From the NCBI GenBank assembly GCA_015698045.1, contig BLAL01000242.1:563001-627000 (forward strand): 64,000 nucleotides of DNA, given 5' to 3'. The first letter of the stretch is position 1. Each line of letters opens with the position of its first letter. The DNA comes from Rhizophagus clarus. Taxonomy: Eukaryota > Glomeromycota > Glomeromycetes > Glomerales > Glomeraceae. The notes below the pieces were generated by a model. It saw only the letters and a list, made by a program, of their open reading frames with translations, was not told the origin of the DNA and searched no databases. The position numbers and the translations under genes are program-made. Shown piece after piece: positions 48,980 through 60,354 of this stretch.

Positions 48980-51100
48980 CAAATAATATATGAATTAATT
49001 AACTTAATAAATCAATTATCGGTAATGATATTTACAACGAACCATAAAACTTAATGAGTTCCACATGGATTCATCTTTCTATTTGAGTCCAAATAATAAT
49101 AAGTTAAACATAGATTACATAAGTCGACTGCAAAAAAAAAGTGTATGTATGAATTTCTTTTTTATTTTTAATTTACCACAAAAATCGTCATGCCAAGAAC
49201 AATGAGAACGATGAGAATGCTTGTTTGCATTAATTTCCCGTTATCCATTATTTTCGGTTTGTTACCGTACATCTTATTCAATCTGTTCACTTTATTTGGT
49301 TTATCCATTTTATCCATTTTATCCATTTGCAAAGCAAAGTCAAGGATTTTGCTAAATTTTTTTTTTTTTTTTTGAAAAAAAAAGAATGGTATTTATAATG
49401 TTTTTCTACACATAACGAGAATAGAACTTGTGTATCTTCATCATTTAATTAATACATTTACCGTATAGTTACTATCAAAAAAAAAAAAAAAAAATTTAAT
49501 TTACATAAATAGAGTGAAGATTACCGCTTACTTTAGTGTCGTTTGAACTTTGTTGATCATATTCAAAAAACGTCGTTGCAATTTGAAACCTTGTTTCCCT
49601 TAAATTCTTAATCATTTTGCTATAGATCTTATTGTAAATAATAAAAATAATCAATATTTTGTTTTGAGAGTAATTTAAAATAAAATATTTTTAATGAAAA
49701 CAAAAGCGTAGTCTTAATCATATAACACCATTAATTCAGGAATTCATATTATCCTCACATGTTAATTTAATAATAAATAACATTTGAAATTTTATTCTAA
49801 GAGAGAAAAAAAAACAGTGACCACTGATTAGGCATTGAATGGTCTCTCTCCTTAATGGAAAAACTTTAAATAAAAGTATTGACTGAATTTTTTTTTTCAT
49901 CGTTAAACTTAAAAAATACAGGTAGCTTAAAGGAGATTATGCCATACACTGCTTTATTTAATTGTACGCTAAACGTAAATCGCAAAAAAGGGGTTTCTTT
50001 TTATTATATATATATATAAAAAAAAAGGTAGTAACCAAATTACAATTTTTAATACTTACAAATAATAAAATAAAACTACCATTTTATTCTAAAATAATTT
50101 ATTTCAAGTTACACTTATTATTAAATGATTCATTCTCGGCTACTTTGATAAATAAGGTCAAACCCGTTTTAGGTTTTATAACAATAAAAAAAAACACCAT
50201 TTGATCGATTTTTCATATGAGAGTGAGTTACTTATTTGGTATAAACCGTCACACAATTCCAAAAACCGTCTTTAATGGATAAAACTTTAAAAATACAGTA
50301 TTATTTTTTTTCCTTGACGGACTTTAAAACACGAGTATTGTTTTTTTCGACAAACGTTAAAATACAAGTATTATTTCCTCGATAAACTTTGAGATTACGT
50401 CTTTATTCACGTAATTGAAGTTTGAATATTTTGATGATCATTCGATGATTTGTCACAAGATCACGAATGTAATGAACAATCATCCATATTTCGACCAATT
50501 AAATTATTTTACAATTAAAGCGTCACTATTCACGTCTATGTAGACTTGTGTGAAAAAATCCAATGAAATTTATATACACTATTCTACATAGTTTAAATAC
50601 CCAAAGTGGATTTTGATCTTACATGTGAAGAAATTTATATAGTATTATATAGAATCTTTATTTAAAATTCAAATAAAGGTTAAATCAATATTACATTTAA
50701 TATTACTTGTAAATTTGTAAATAAACCTTTTCATTTTAAATTATTGCATAAATACATTCTAAATCTTACTGACAAATCATTAGATTGCTATCACTCTCCG
50801 ACCACTTTACACAAGTTGTTTTATAATTTTACAAATCTTTGGCCAAATATTCACTGCGTCCTTGTATGTCATGTGATACACGTGTGACAGTATAGGACAA
50901 AATGTCAGTAATACAAAATCAGCATGATCCTATATAGGGCCGTGCGATAATAAAGTATACCTTCTAAGATTAAAGAAATCAATTAAAAATAATTTTTCAA
51001 CCTGTACTAATATGTCCTGAAGGGAGCATAGTTCATAACTAAGTCTTCAATATTAAGTTCCTCATTAGTTTATATTTTTTGTGTTTTTCCGTAGGCTTCT
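48980..51100. other. Intergenic with dispersed repeat fragments
   Basis: No gene is supported. Frames at 49190-49375 and 49962-50204 look random. Fragments of the CACACAATTCCAAA repeat occur at 49820-49900 and 50100-50400. Confidence 0.4.
50100..50400. repeat. Copy of the 165-bp dispersed repeat
   Basis: The order of words is ACACCATTTGATCGATTTTTCA, GAGTTACTTATTTGGTAT, CGTCACACAATTCCAAAAAC, CGTCTTTAATGGATAAAACT and AATACAGTATT. It matches the tandem units at 58905-59358 and the sequence after 60008. Confidence 0.65.
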
Positions 51101-51105
51101 CATAT

Positions 51106-52960
51106 AGGGTATTTAATTGATGAAAAAAGTCTCAATCGATGATTTGATCGATCACGCAAACACATAATTGATCACATGCAATCGATCTCTTGATTGATTT
51201 TATAGCTCAACAAAAAAAGGACAATCGACTTAAAATTGATCGATTATTGATTGATTCTATAAATTTTATTAAATTTTATTAAATTTTATTTCTAAACTTT
51301 AAAAAAATTAACTTTAATCTTATCAAATTTATACAAAAGAATCATTTGAACCTGCCATTATTTTTAGATTGTAAACAGCAATGAACACACACAAAACAAG
51401 AACTCAATTCAGATACAAAGTGTCAGGCCTCCACCTTAATACCACTTTTTACGATCTTTAACCTATCATAACAAAAATAGGAGTGAATTGACATGATAAT
51501 GTTTGAATATTTATTTATGTTTTTTTTTGTTCTTGTCTGACATTTTATTTATATAATTCTTTTCTAAATTAATAATTATAGATAAAATGTACAAAAGGTG
51601 CCTTTTAATTCTTTAACTTTATAATATTTTACTGTTTAAATTTGATAATTCACATAAAAAAAAACTTGTTCTTATATTTATTCATTATATTACATATTAT
51701 TATACAGCTCTGTTAGGACTATCATTTTATGCTGTACAAATATTTCATACTAGGGACCTTAATCGAATTGAGTAAGATCGATCATTGATTGAGTCAATCA
51801 ATTAATCGATCACGAGTTTTCAGCCTCGATCAAAATTGAACTAACTTTGATTGATATTTGATCGATCAAATTCGCCTAAATTGATTGATCAATTTACCCA
51901 TGCTAATCGATCATAGTATTATGATGCAATATTTGTGTGTTATTGTACGAGTGTGCTTAATAAATAATAACAATAGTATAATGCTCATACAATATTATTA
52001 TCCGAACCAAAATAACTATTAATGTCAGTTCATGATATATTAGATATGATGTATAGTATGAAATATTTGTACAGCATAAAATGATAGTCCTAACAGGGCC
52101 TTATAATAATATGTAATATAATGAATAAATATAAAAAGAAGTTTTTTTTTATGTGAATTATCAAATTTAAACATATGATATTTGTGTAAACATTATAAAG
52201 TTAAAGAAATTAAAAGACACCTTTTGTACATTTTATCTATAATTATTAATTTAGAAAAGAAAATGTCAGACGAGAACAAAAAACGTAAATAAATATTCAA
52301 ATATTATCATGTCAATTCACTCCTATTTTTGTTATGATAGGTTAAAGATCGGAAAAAGTGGTATTAAGGTGGAGGCCTGACACTTTGTATCTGAATTGAG
52401 TTCTTGCTTTGTGTGTGTTCATTGCTGTTTATAATCTAAAAATAATAGCTCAGGTTCAAATGATTCTTTTGTATAAATTTGATAAGATTAAAGTTAATTT
52501 TTTTAAAGTTTAGAAATAAAATTTAATAAAATTTAATAAAATTTATAGAATCAATCAATAATCGATCAATTTTAAGTCGATTGTCCTTTTTTTGTTTGAT
52601 TTGAGCTATAAAATCAATCAAGAAATCGATTGCATGTGTTCAATTATGGTAAATCAATTTTTGTGTTTGCGTGATCGATCAAATCATCGATTTAGACTTT
52701 TTTCGTCAATTAAATACCCTATTTCATACTATACATCATGTCTAATATATTATGAATTGAAAAATTTAATCATTAATAGTCATTTTGGTTCGGATAATAA
52801 TATTGTTATTGTATGGGCATTATACTACTATTATTATTTCACACTCGTACAATAACATACAAATATTGCATCATAATACTATGATCGATTAACATGGGTA
52901 AAATAATCAATCAATTTAGGCGAATTTGATCGATCATACTCGACTCGATTAAGAACCCTA
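51106..52960. repeat. Interleaved long inverted repeat A-B-A'-B'
   Basis: Segment A (51106-51750) recurs as its reverse complement A' at 52056-52721. Segment B (51751-52055) recurs as its reverse complement B' at 52722-52960. Shared landmarks include CTGTTAGGACTATCATTTTA in A and its complement near 52080-52100, and the ends AGGGACCTTAATCGA (51752) and TCGATTAAGAACCCT (52945-52959). GATCGATC words are strikingly frequent. The layout suggests nested or rearranged copies of a terminal-inverted-repeat element. No transposase is encoded. The frame 52592-52855 is a by-product. Confidence 0.8.
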
Positions 52961-52964
52961 ATCA

Positions 52965-54185
52965 TGGATCGACTCAACTTTCAAGCGGGCGGACAGACGG
53001 ACACTTTGTGTGACCATCGAATAAACATATATAGTCCTTCGCTTCACTCCAGACTAAAAAATGTATAATAGGGCTATCAGGTAGTATATGAAATTTGTCC
53101 GATAGCAACCTGTGTTTGCTATTCTTTAGTTATAATAGCAATTATAAGATTGTAATATAATATTATTAATTAAATCAATTTATTTTTAATGTATTAGATG
53201 GGATTTTAACTAGATTTTGGCCTATCGAGATATTGTATTTCAGAATTTTGGACTTGTTTTACCTTTCGGGATTTGGTATTTTGTCGATCGCTTCAGAATT
53301 CTAACTTGAGAGATTCTAAACTGATAATAAGTTATAGTATTTAATAAATAATAGATATCATTTTTGATAATAGGTAATATTATTATACGATATTAACGAA
53401 TTTTGGATTGTTTATTTAAGTTTGACTGAAAAAAAAAAAAATAACGATTATTATAAACCTTGGAGATTATCTTATCCGCTATCATAAGTGCATTCGTCTA
53501 AGGATAAGTTGAGATCACGTGAATCTGTACATTGATTCACATTACCGACTCATTTTATCGACACTTAACACTCAATTTACTATTTCACTACCCATTTCAG
53601 TTATGAAAATTAAAATACATAGTTTAATATAAAAAATTTTTTTTTACCACAATATATAAAATTACTTGGCGACTCTGTTTCCATGATGACTTGATTTAAT
53701 AAAATTTTGATTGGCTAATTTTATAGGGCGTTAACTTTTCGCCATTTTTCGTAAAAATAGAAAAATTTTTATTATAGACACTGATATTCTGACAATGTTA
53801 AAGTTAAATTAAAAATCGGTTGCTGTTAAGTTATTTTATGCTTTATTATTAAAAAAAAAAAAATGTCGATGATAAATCCAAAATCAAAAATTTTGCAATT
53901 AACAAAACTTAAATATAAAAACGCAATAACAATAAAAAAAAAAATAAATAAAAAGGGATATAGTGGAGCAAAAGGGAATTATGGAAAACAAAGGGGAAAA
54001 AAAGTGAATGAACGAAACAAAAGAACATAAGGGGAGAAAAAGTGGGTTGAAGGTGAAATAAAAAAATAGATGAAAATGGAATTAAAAATAAGAAGAATAA
54101 AAAATAAGAAGTTGTTTTATTCTGAACGCTTCTTCATTTCTGAAATTTCACAATCACATAATAAACTTGTTAAAAAGTATTAGCA
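52965..54185. other. Intergenic, no gene seen
   Basis: AT-rich sequence with a small G+C-richer word GCGGGCGGACAGACGGACA at 52985-53003 just outside the inverted repeat. Nothing coding-like. The last part is purine-rich on the plus strand (53930-54110). Confidence 0.4.
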
Positions 54186-54190
54186 ATTTT

Positions 54191-54431
54191 TTATTCAAAA
54201 CAAGCATAAGGGTCAATAGTACAACATGTATGATCTTTAAAAATAAAATATATTAGATTGTATAAAAAATTGAGTGTAAACCATTAATATAATATATCTA
54301 GGATACGTACCTTTACCACATACGTAAAAAGGAGGACAATCACTATCTTTATCACAATGTTGTGCTTTTGTCGAGAATGCTAAAGAAACAATAATAACAG
54401 CAACAGTGAACAAAGAAAGGTTGAATTTCAT
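54191..54431 (-). CDS. Small secreted cysteine-rich protein (effector candidate)
   Basis: Exons 54431-54311 and 54234-54191 join at phase 1 into a 54-residue protein. I chose the ATG at 54431 because it begins a textbook signal peptide (MKFNLSLFTVAVIIVSLAFS, cleavage likely after STKA). Upstream in-frame codons are lysine-rich leader. The mature part of about 30 residues has six cysteines: CDKDSDCPPFYVCGKDHTCC followed by TIDPYACFE. The C-x5-C-x5-C-x5-CC-x6-C spacing with an adjacent CC pair is knottin-like. Short secreted Cys-rich proteins of this kind in plant-associated fungi are often effectors or antimicrobial peptides, but function here is unknown. The upstream sequence has a TATATGTATATG promoter-like word about 80 bases before the ATG. 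Confidence 0.75.
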
Positions 54432-54539
54432 TTTGATTTTTTTGTTGAATTTTTGCTTTCGGTAGAAAAGAAATTTTTTTCTATTTTTCAAATGATAGAG
54501 AGTTGAACGTATTTATATGTATATGAAATTTGGGTAGCT

Positions 54540-55780
54540 TAGTTTGGTGCACGTGGAAGTCATAGATCGTAGCAAGTTTCGCACGTTTAAAGGCATAGAT
54601 CGTTGCGATTAAATCATATCTATATCTGGTCCTATAGTAAAAATTATTTCCTGTGATCGTTATTTTTTTTTATTTTTTTAATAAATAAGTTTCTTATTAA
54701 TGTCGATGAAAATTCCCCATCTTAATAACTTTTGTATTCTTTTCAATATTTTCTTTCAAAATTCTGCAAAAGTATTACATCTTTCATGTAATAGAATGCT
54801 TTTTCAAATAAAAAAAAAGTATTTAAATTTCGATAATAATAAGTATTTACTCTTGGATAAATTTTCCATAAGAAAAAAAAATTTTTTTTTTTTTTGAAAA
54901 AGCGAGCTATTATGTTATTCTTTAAGTTATTATGTACACTCTTCGCATTTTTAGAATTCGAAAAAAAAAAAAAAAAAAAAAATATTAAAATATAAGGGAT
55001 TTTTTTCTGATAAAAGAGTACGAAATCCCGAATTTGATATCATATTAATTTGTCATATGAGACCATATATAGTTTTGACACCTCCCAGTAGATCGTCTGC
55101 ACGTGCAAAGGCGTAGATCGTGAACGTGGGGTTCATTTAATGTCAAACATTCCTTCATCTTTTATTCAAAATGCTTTATTCGTGTCCGCTATAAGCTTGC
55201 GTCTGATGATAGCAATTACAGTAGGTGACAAGCGAATAAACAAACAATCAAACTCCATTTTCTTGAAAAATAGATAATCGCGGCAAAATGGTATTCCCAT
55301 AACTGATAAGAAATCACACGTCCCATGGTAAAAGCTTTTGCTAATGTAATCTTGAAATTAAGATCCAGTGAAATCATTAATCTTTTTTTAACTGCTAGAC
55401 ACACACACATATATTAACCATAATAATTATTTCATCTAATAAACAATCATGACTACTACTAACTCAACTATGAATGATGATATAGTCCATTATTAACTGG
55501 TTTTGCAGCGAGGAAAGCATTTTCAATGTCGAATATTTAGTATTCTTATAGTATAACTCAAATAGTAAAAAATTGTGAAGATGCCTTAGTGTAAAAAATG
55601 GGTGAATTGGCATTTAAAAAATTATTCACACATCTGTGGATTTTAATTTATCTCTTTTTAAAAAATTATTTGTTATTAACGAAAAATTTCAGGAAAAAGC
55701 AATGACCTAATAGTACATAGTCTGATGAATGTCGTAAGTAATTCAGTGTATTATCCATTATACTGAAATCTTAAATTTCT
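54540..55780. other. Intergenic, GCATAGATCGT words repeated
   Basis: No gene supported. The word GCATAGATCGT or GCGTAGATCGT, each time near a GCACGTKHAAAGG word, occurs at about 54560-54605 and 55085-55120, which suggests a duplicated fragment. A poly-A run lies at 54962-54983. Confidence 0.35.
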
Positions 55781-55935
55781 TTATTAAAAGCTTAAAGAAC
55801 TATTACATAAAGCTGGAAATCGCGTCATCAAAGGAATTAAAAAAAAGAAGACTGATAATTGTCCGGTTAAATTAATTCTAGAAGATTTACGAGATTGTCC
55901 ATTTATTGTAACAATATCAGTAGACAGTAGGTAAA
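55781..55935 (+). pseudogene. Protein-like exon of unknown origin
   Basis: From an AG at 55787-55788 an open frame of about 48 codons reads LKELLHKAGNRVIKGIKKKK, then PVKLILEDLRDCPFIVTISVDS before a GTAGGTAA donor-like sequence. A possible preceding exon (KSNDLIVHSLMNV, about 55692-55732) ends at a good GTAAGT. No start, end or family was found, so I treat it as a gene fragment. The 108-codon minus-strand frame over this place is its shadow. Confidence 0.3.
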
Positions 55936-55939
55936 CATA

Positions 55940-57120
55940 ACTAACCATCCTCCTCTGCCACCTTGCAAGACACCATACAATATAAGAAGTTAACTTCGAA
56001 AAATGATTGATAAAAAATAATTGCGCAAACAAAAACCTATATATAATAAACGTCCGTTCGTTAGGAAGGAGGGAGGATGAAATACCCTTAGATTTAAGAT
56101 TCGGATTCATTATTCCTACTCCTAAATCTAAGAACTAAGATTTAAAATTCGCAAGCAAAGTTTTCTAGTAGATCATAACCAAAAAAGAGTATACCTGGCA
56201 AGTGTTTTGATGATCGTTCAGCTGGGACTATATGGGTTATATTATTCTAAGAACAAGAAATAGAATTATTGGAAGGAGAGCTGGAAGCCCTTCAGCTATC
56301 GTCATAACAAACATTACGTGATTTTAATTAAATGGAACTGAAATTAATTATTCTTGTTATTATCATAATAAGCCAGTCATTATAGAGAATGTCAAATACG
56401 AGCAGAATGAAGAGGGATATCCTATTGGTACTATCGAAATTTGCTCATTTTTATCTTATCATATGTTTTTACTTTGAGCTTAGTGATTCTTTTTGTAATT
56501 TGCTTTAATTGATTCAATCTTTCACTTAGTGCGCTTAGCGAACAGTTACTACAAGCATTTTAAAAATCTTGAATCTTTATCTTTTTCTTCATTAGTTTCT
56601 TTATCCTTTGTCTTTTATTTGGATTAATTTATTTATTTATTTCTCTTTGAGTTTATATTTGCTAGTTAATGATCAAAGATCGAAAAATTAACGCTTGTGT
56701 GAATTGTAAACAATCAAATGTCTAAAAATTCTGCGTAACTTGTGATCATCATATATCACATGATTTAACTTAATTCGTGATTGTGATCAAACAGTTATGT
56801 ACCGCTTTCACTTTAATTACAAAAATGCAAAAAATGTTGGGAAAGTTCACCCTAGAAGCTGAAAATACATGACAATTTAAACTTGTAGTATATGTTATTA
56901 TAAAACTTCTTTGTGATATGAACAATCTAATTAATCTAATAGAACTTCTAACATTAAAGCCAAGCCAAAACAACTATTTCGTTGACTTACTAGGTGAAAG
57001 TGGCGGCTGCTATTATATTTTTATGAAGATTTTTATATTATGCATATGACATTTCAGTATTAATGTAAATCTTTTACAAAGACACGAATCTGTTGAAAAC
57101 AAAGAGACAGAATACCAGTT
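55940..57120. other. Intergenic, no gene seen
   Basis: Slightly less AT-rich than average but every frame is broken. The frame 56770-56973 (minus) has no supporting features. Confidence 0.35.
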
Positions 57121-57129
57121 GTGGGATTT

Positions 57130-57690
57130 AATTGCAACTGTCAATTTTATTTTTTACAAAAAAAAAAAATTTTTGGAATTTTAGATACAACCATTTTCTT
57201 GTGAAAGATATTTTATTATTACTTTTGATAATTTTTTTTGAATTTTTTTTATTCTTACAAAAAGAGAAAAATTTTAAATCAAAAATAGGAAGTGTTCATT
57301 TTTTTATTTTTTTAAGACGAGAAAAAAATAAATAAAAATAGAAGGTGATTTCAATTTTATTTTATCAATTTTATTCTTATGAGAAGAAAGTTTTAAATTA
57401 AAAAAAATAGGTAGTTTGATATTCTTTTTGAATTTTATTTAAATACAATTCCATTCTTATTATTATGAAAGAGAAAAAATAAATAAATCAAAAATGGAAA
57501 GTATTTTCCATTTTTATTTTGATAATTTTCAAATTTCAAATATAACCTTCATTCTTATGAAAAAAAAAATCATTAATGGAAGGAGATCTCCATTTTTTAT
57601 TTTTAAAAGTCTTTTCGAATTTTTCATTCTTACGAAAAGAGAAAAATTTCAAACAAAAATAGAAAGTGATTCCCATTTCTAACAGAACAA
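57130..57690. repeat. Degenerate tandem repeat, about 110-120 bp unit
   Basis: Four to five copies of a unit with CATTCTTATGAAAAGAGAAA, then TTTAAATCAAAAATAGAAAG and TGATTCCATTTTTATTTT. Copies start near 57245, 57370, 57450, 57550 and 57625. The frames at 57132-57335 and 57494-57682 run through the repeat and are not genes. Confidence 0.6.
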
Positions 57691-57699
57691 AAATTCAAA

Positions 57700-58460
57700 A
57701 AACGTTAGTTTCACTATACTAAACTAACATTATATAAAATTATTTGCGACTTTTTTCATCCAAATTGGGAATTTTGGTTAGATTAAAAATACGCCCAATT
57801 TTTCATTTTAAGATATGATTGTCAAAAAATTAATGCATTTCAGGATATGATCTTCGATTTCGGTGCAAAAAATGTGTCAGATAATTTGTTAGGTGTTTTA
57901 ATTCAAAAATTAGAAATAAATGTGTTGAACACATTTATTCATCAGCCAATGATTCAATCAAAGTAATTCTTAATTTATTGGATAAGCCGGATAGGTCTTG
58001 GTCTATTCTTTAAAGTGAATATAAAAACATCCGCCTAGTTCATAGTATGTTAAATTATTTGCGTTTTTTTTATAAGAGTTATATTTAATTTTAATTTTAT
58101 ACAGATGGTGCATAGTACTAAGGTTTTTCATGTTACATCCAATTTCAGTAAAAATTTGAATATAAGCATATCAAGTTAATATTTATTAATTTGGGAGGTT
58201 TGATTTATAATTATTATGTAGGATTTTGAATTCGCCAAACGTTTGTATCAAAAAAAATATATATAAAAGTTAGCAAATAATAATTTAATATAGGACATAT
58301 GTATGATAGAATTTAAGGATCATGTATTAATATGCTGAATATTCAAAAAGTAAACAATATTTCATATATATCGCGTAAAAATTCATGTCAAGTCTGCTAT
58401 GCCCTATCACGCTAAGAAATATCGAATTATTTAATTAAAATCTATATCAATTATTATTCA
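57700..58460. other. Intergenic, 3' side of the repeat-protein gene
   Basis: AT-rich, no coding-like frame seen on either strand. Confidence 0.4.
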
Positions 58461-58521
58461 GAGTTAATTAAATAGTTTACCCTCTTTTCTGTTCCTCTCT
58501 TTCTGTTTCTCAGCCGCATTG

Positions 58522-58749
58522 TTAAAGAGATACTTTTTCAACAGAATTTCCCGATAAATCATATTTGGTAGCAGAATTGCTTCCAGCAGGTAAATCATAA
58601 CTTGTAGCAGAATTATTGTTTTTAGGTAAATCATAACTTGTAGCAGAATTATTGCTTTTAGGCAAATCATAACTTGTAGCAGAATTTTTTCCAGGAAAGT
58701 CATATCTTCCAGGGTTGCTTTCAGAAGAATGAGATAAATTACTTTCCAT
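58522..58749 (-). CDS. Small 12-residue-repeat protein
   Basis: A 75-residue frame from ATG 58749 to a stop at 58522. After MESNLSHSSESNPGRYDFPG it consists of four repeats of NSATSYDLPKSN type (the last ones NSATSYDLPAGS and NSATKYDLSG), each encoded by 36 bp, then SVEKVSL. A diverged half unit (GRYDFPGK) precedes the array. The protein is polar and probably disordered, with no signal peptide or membrane helix. A conserved DLP triplet in each unit may be a short binding motif. Repeats preserved at protein level within an open frame suggest a real gene, but no intron or second signal confirms it, and the C-terminus could continue in another exon. A second frame over the same DNA (58464-58703) is the shadow. 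Confidence 0.5.
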   Translation of the reverse strand: MESNLSHSSESNPGRYDFPGKNSATSYDLPKSNNSATSYDLPKNNNSATSYDLPAGSNSATKYDLSGNSVEKVSL

Positions 58750-58904
58750 TTTTTTTTTTTTTTTTAATAGAAAAAATTCAAATGTTGTTCCAACACCTCT
58801 ATTATATAATACACCAAATTTCTTAGCATTCCTTTATAAAGCACATCTCATATTGTATCATTGAACGCATTAATATAACCATAAACTGTCGTTAAAAGAA
58901 TATG

Positions 58905-59358
58905 TAGCGAAACTTTAATTTTAGTAATGATGTAATGATCAAATAAAATCAATTGTAACAATAAACGTAACGCCATTTGATTGATTTTTCATAGGGTTAC
59001 TTATTCGGTATTATTATTATTCTGATAAGAAGTAAATAGTCACACAATTTCAAACTTAAAATACAAGTATTTTTGCGAAACTTTGACTTTAACAATGATT
59101 AAATAAAAGTCCATTGTAACAATTAAAATAACATCGTTTGATTGATTTTTCACAGAGTTACTTATTGGGTATTAATATTCTGTTAAGAAGTAAACAGTCA
59201 CACAGTTCCAAAAATTGTCTTAAAATACAAGTATTTTTGCGAAACTTTAACTTTAGCAATGATTAAATAAAATCCTTTGTAATAATAAAAATAACACCGT
59301 TTCATTGATTTTCACGAGAATTACTTATTTGGTATGATGAGAGATAAACATTCACACA
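58905..59358. repeat. Tandem array of a 165-bp dispersed repeat, three units
   Basis: Units start near 58907, 59074 and 59237. Each has GCGAAACTTTAACTTTAGCA, AATGATTAAATAAAATC, a CGTTTGATTGATTTTTCA word, AGTTACTTATTNGGTAT, AACAGTCACACAATTCCAAA and TTAAAATACAAGTATTTTT. The third unit is interrupted by the fold-back element at 59359-60007 and resumes at 60008-60060. Confidence 0.75.
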
Positions 59359-60010
59359 CCCTATAAAAAATAAGTGTCTGGATAATGTCCAGAAAATGTC
59401 CAGAAAAATTATCTAAAATATTGTCCGGAAATTCTGGACACTGTGTATCCGGAAACTGTTCCGAAAACACTGCATTTTCGGGATATTAGGAAATTGTCCA
59501 GAAATTGTCCGGAAATGTATTTTCATAAAATTTGCCACAAAAGATGATCAATGGATAAATGATCATCATTATTCCTTAACCCAAAATTTTTATATCATAG
59601 ATATATAGTATTTTTGCCTGCTCTGCAATTTTAATTAGTACGACAGAAAAGGTTTTGAATGTCAGTTTTGTGCTTTTTGCATTTTTTTACAAAATTAATT
59701 TATCCTTTTTTGGAAATAGTATCCAGAATTTGTCCTGAACTTTTTCATGTCCGGAATTTGTCTATCTGGTTTTTTTACTATGTCCAGAATTTGTCCAGGT
59801 TTAACTGTCCAGAATTTGTCCAAAATTTTATACTGAACAAATACTGGACGAATTCTGGACAAAGTTAGGACATGTCAAAATTTTAAGTATCAGAAGTGTG
59901 TCAGACATGTACCAAAAAAGTGGACATTTTTCAGACACATCAGATTTATTCCGGACATTTTCCAGACATTTTTGATAACATTTTCCGGACATTTATTTTT
60001 TATAGGGACA
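59356..60010. mobile_element. Fold-back MITE with 3-bp target duplication
   Basis: The element runs 59359-60007 (649 bp). Its ends are CCCTATAAAAAATAAGT and the inverted copy of CCCTATAAAAAATAAAT, with ACA at 59356-59358 and 60008-60010 as target duplication. Inside each end, TGTCCGGA/TGTCCAGA-type subrepeats run towards the centre (59374-59510 and 59700-59995, in both orientations), so each arm could fold. Removing the element and one ACA restores the 165-bp repeat sequence CACACAATNATTCCAAAAAC, which supports an insertion event. It encodes no transposase. The frame 59659-59868 is a by-product. Confidence 0.8.
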
Positions 60011-60354
60011 ATGATTCCAAAAACTGTCTTTAATGAAAAATACAAGTTTCAAATCCTTTCATTTGTAATAATAAATTCCGTACATCTCTCACCCCTGAGT
60101 ATAGCGTCAACTGACCCTTCCAAAATTTATGAGTACTGTGACTGGGATGGACATAGTATAACAGTTATAATACTTAAAAAATATTTACGGTTGTCGGAAC
60201 ACCACACCACGTGATAATATTGATTATATTAATATGACTATTATGACATCACGGTAAACACGTTAGTATTTGATTTGTTTACGGATAATTTTTCTCCATT
60301 TCTCCGTCTTTTTATCTGTTAACGGATATTTTATTATCCCTTTTCCGTTTAATA

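Noticed and set aside
52592-52855. 87-codon plus-strand frame
   Set aside because: It lies across the A'/B' junction of the inverted repeat, and the inverted copies do not preserve a matching frame.
55784-56110. 108-codon minus-strand open frame
   Set aside because: Composition looks random and it overlaps a plus-strand protein-like segment. No start context or introns.
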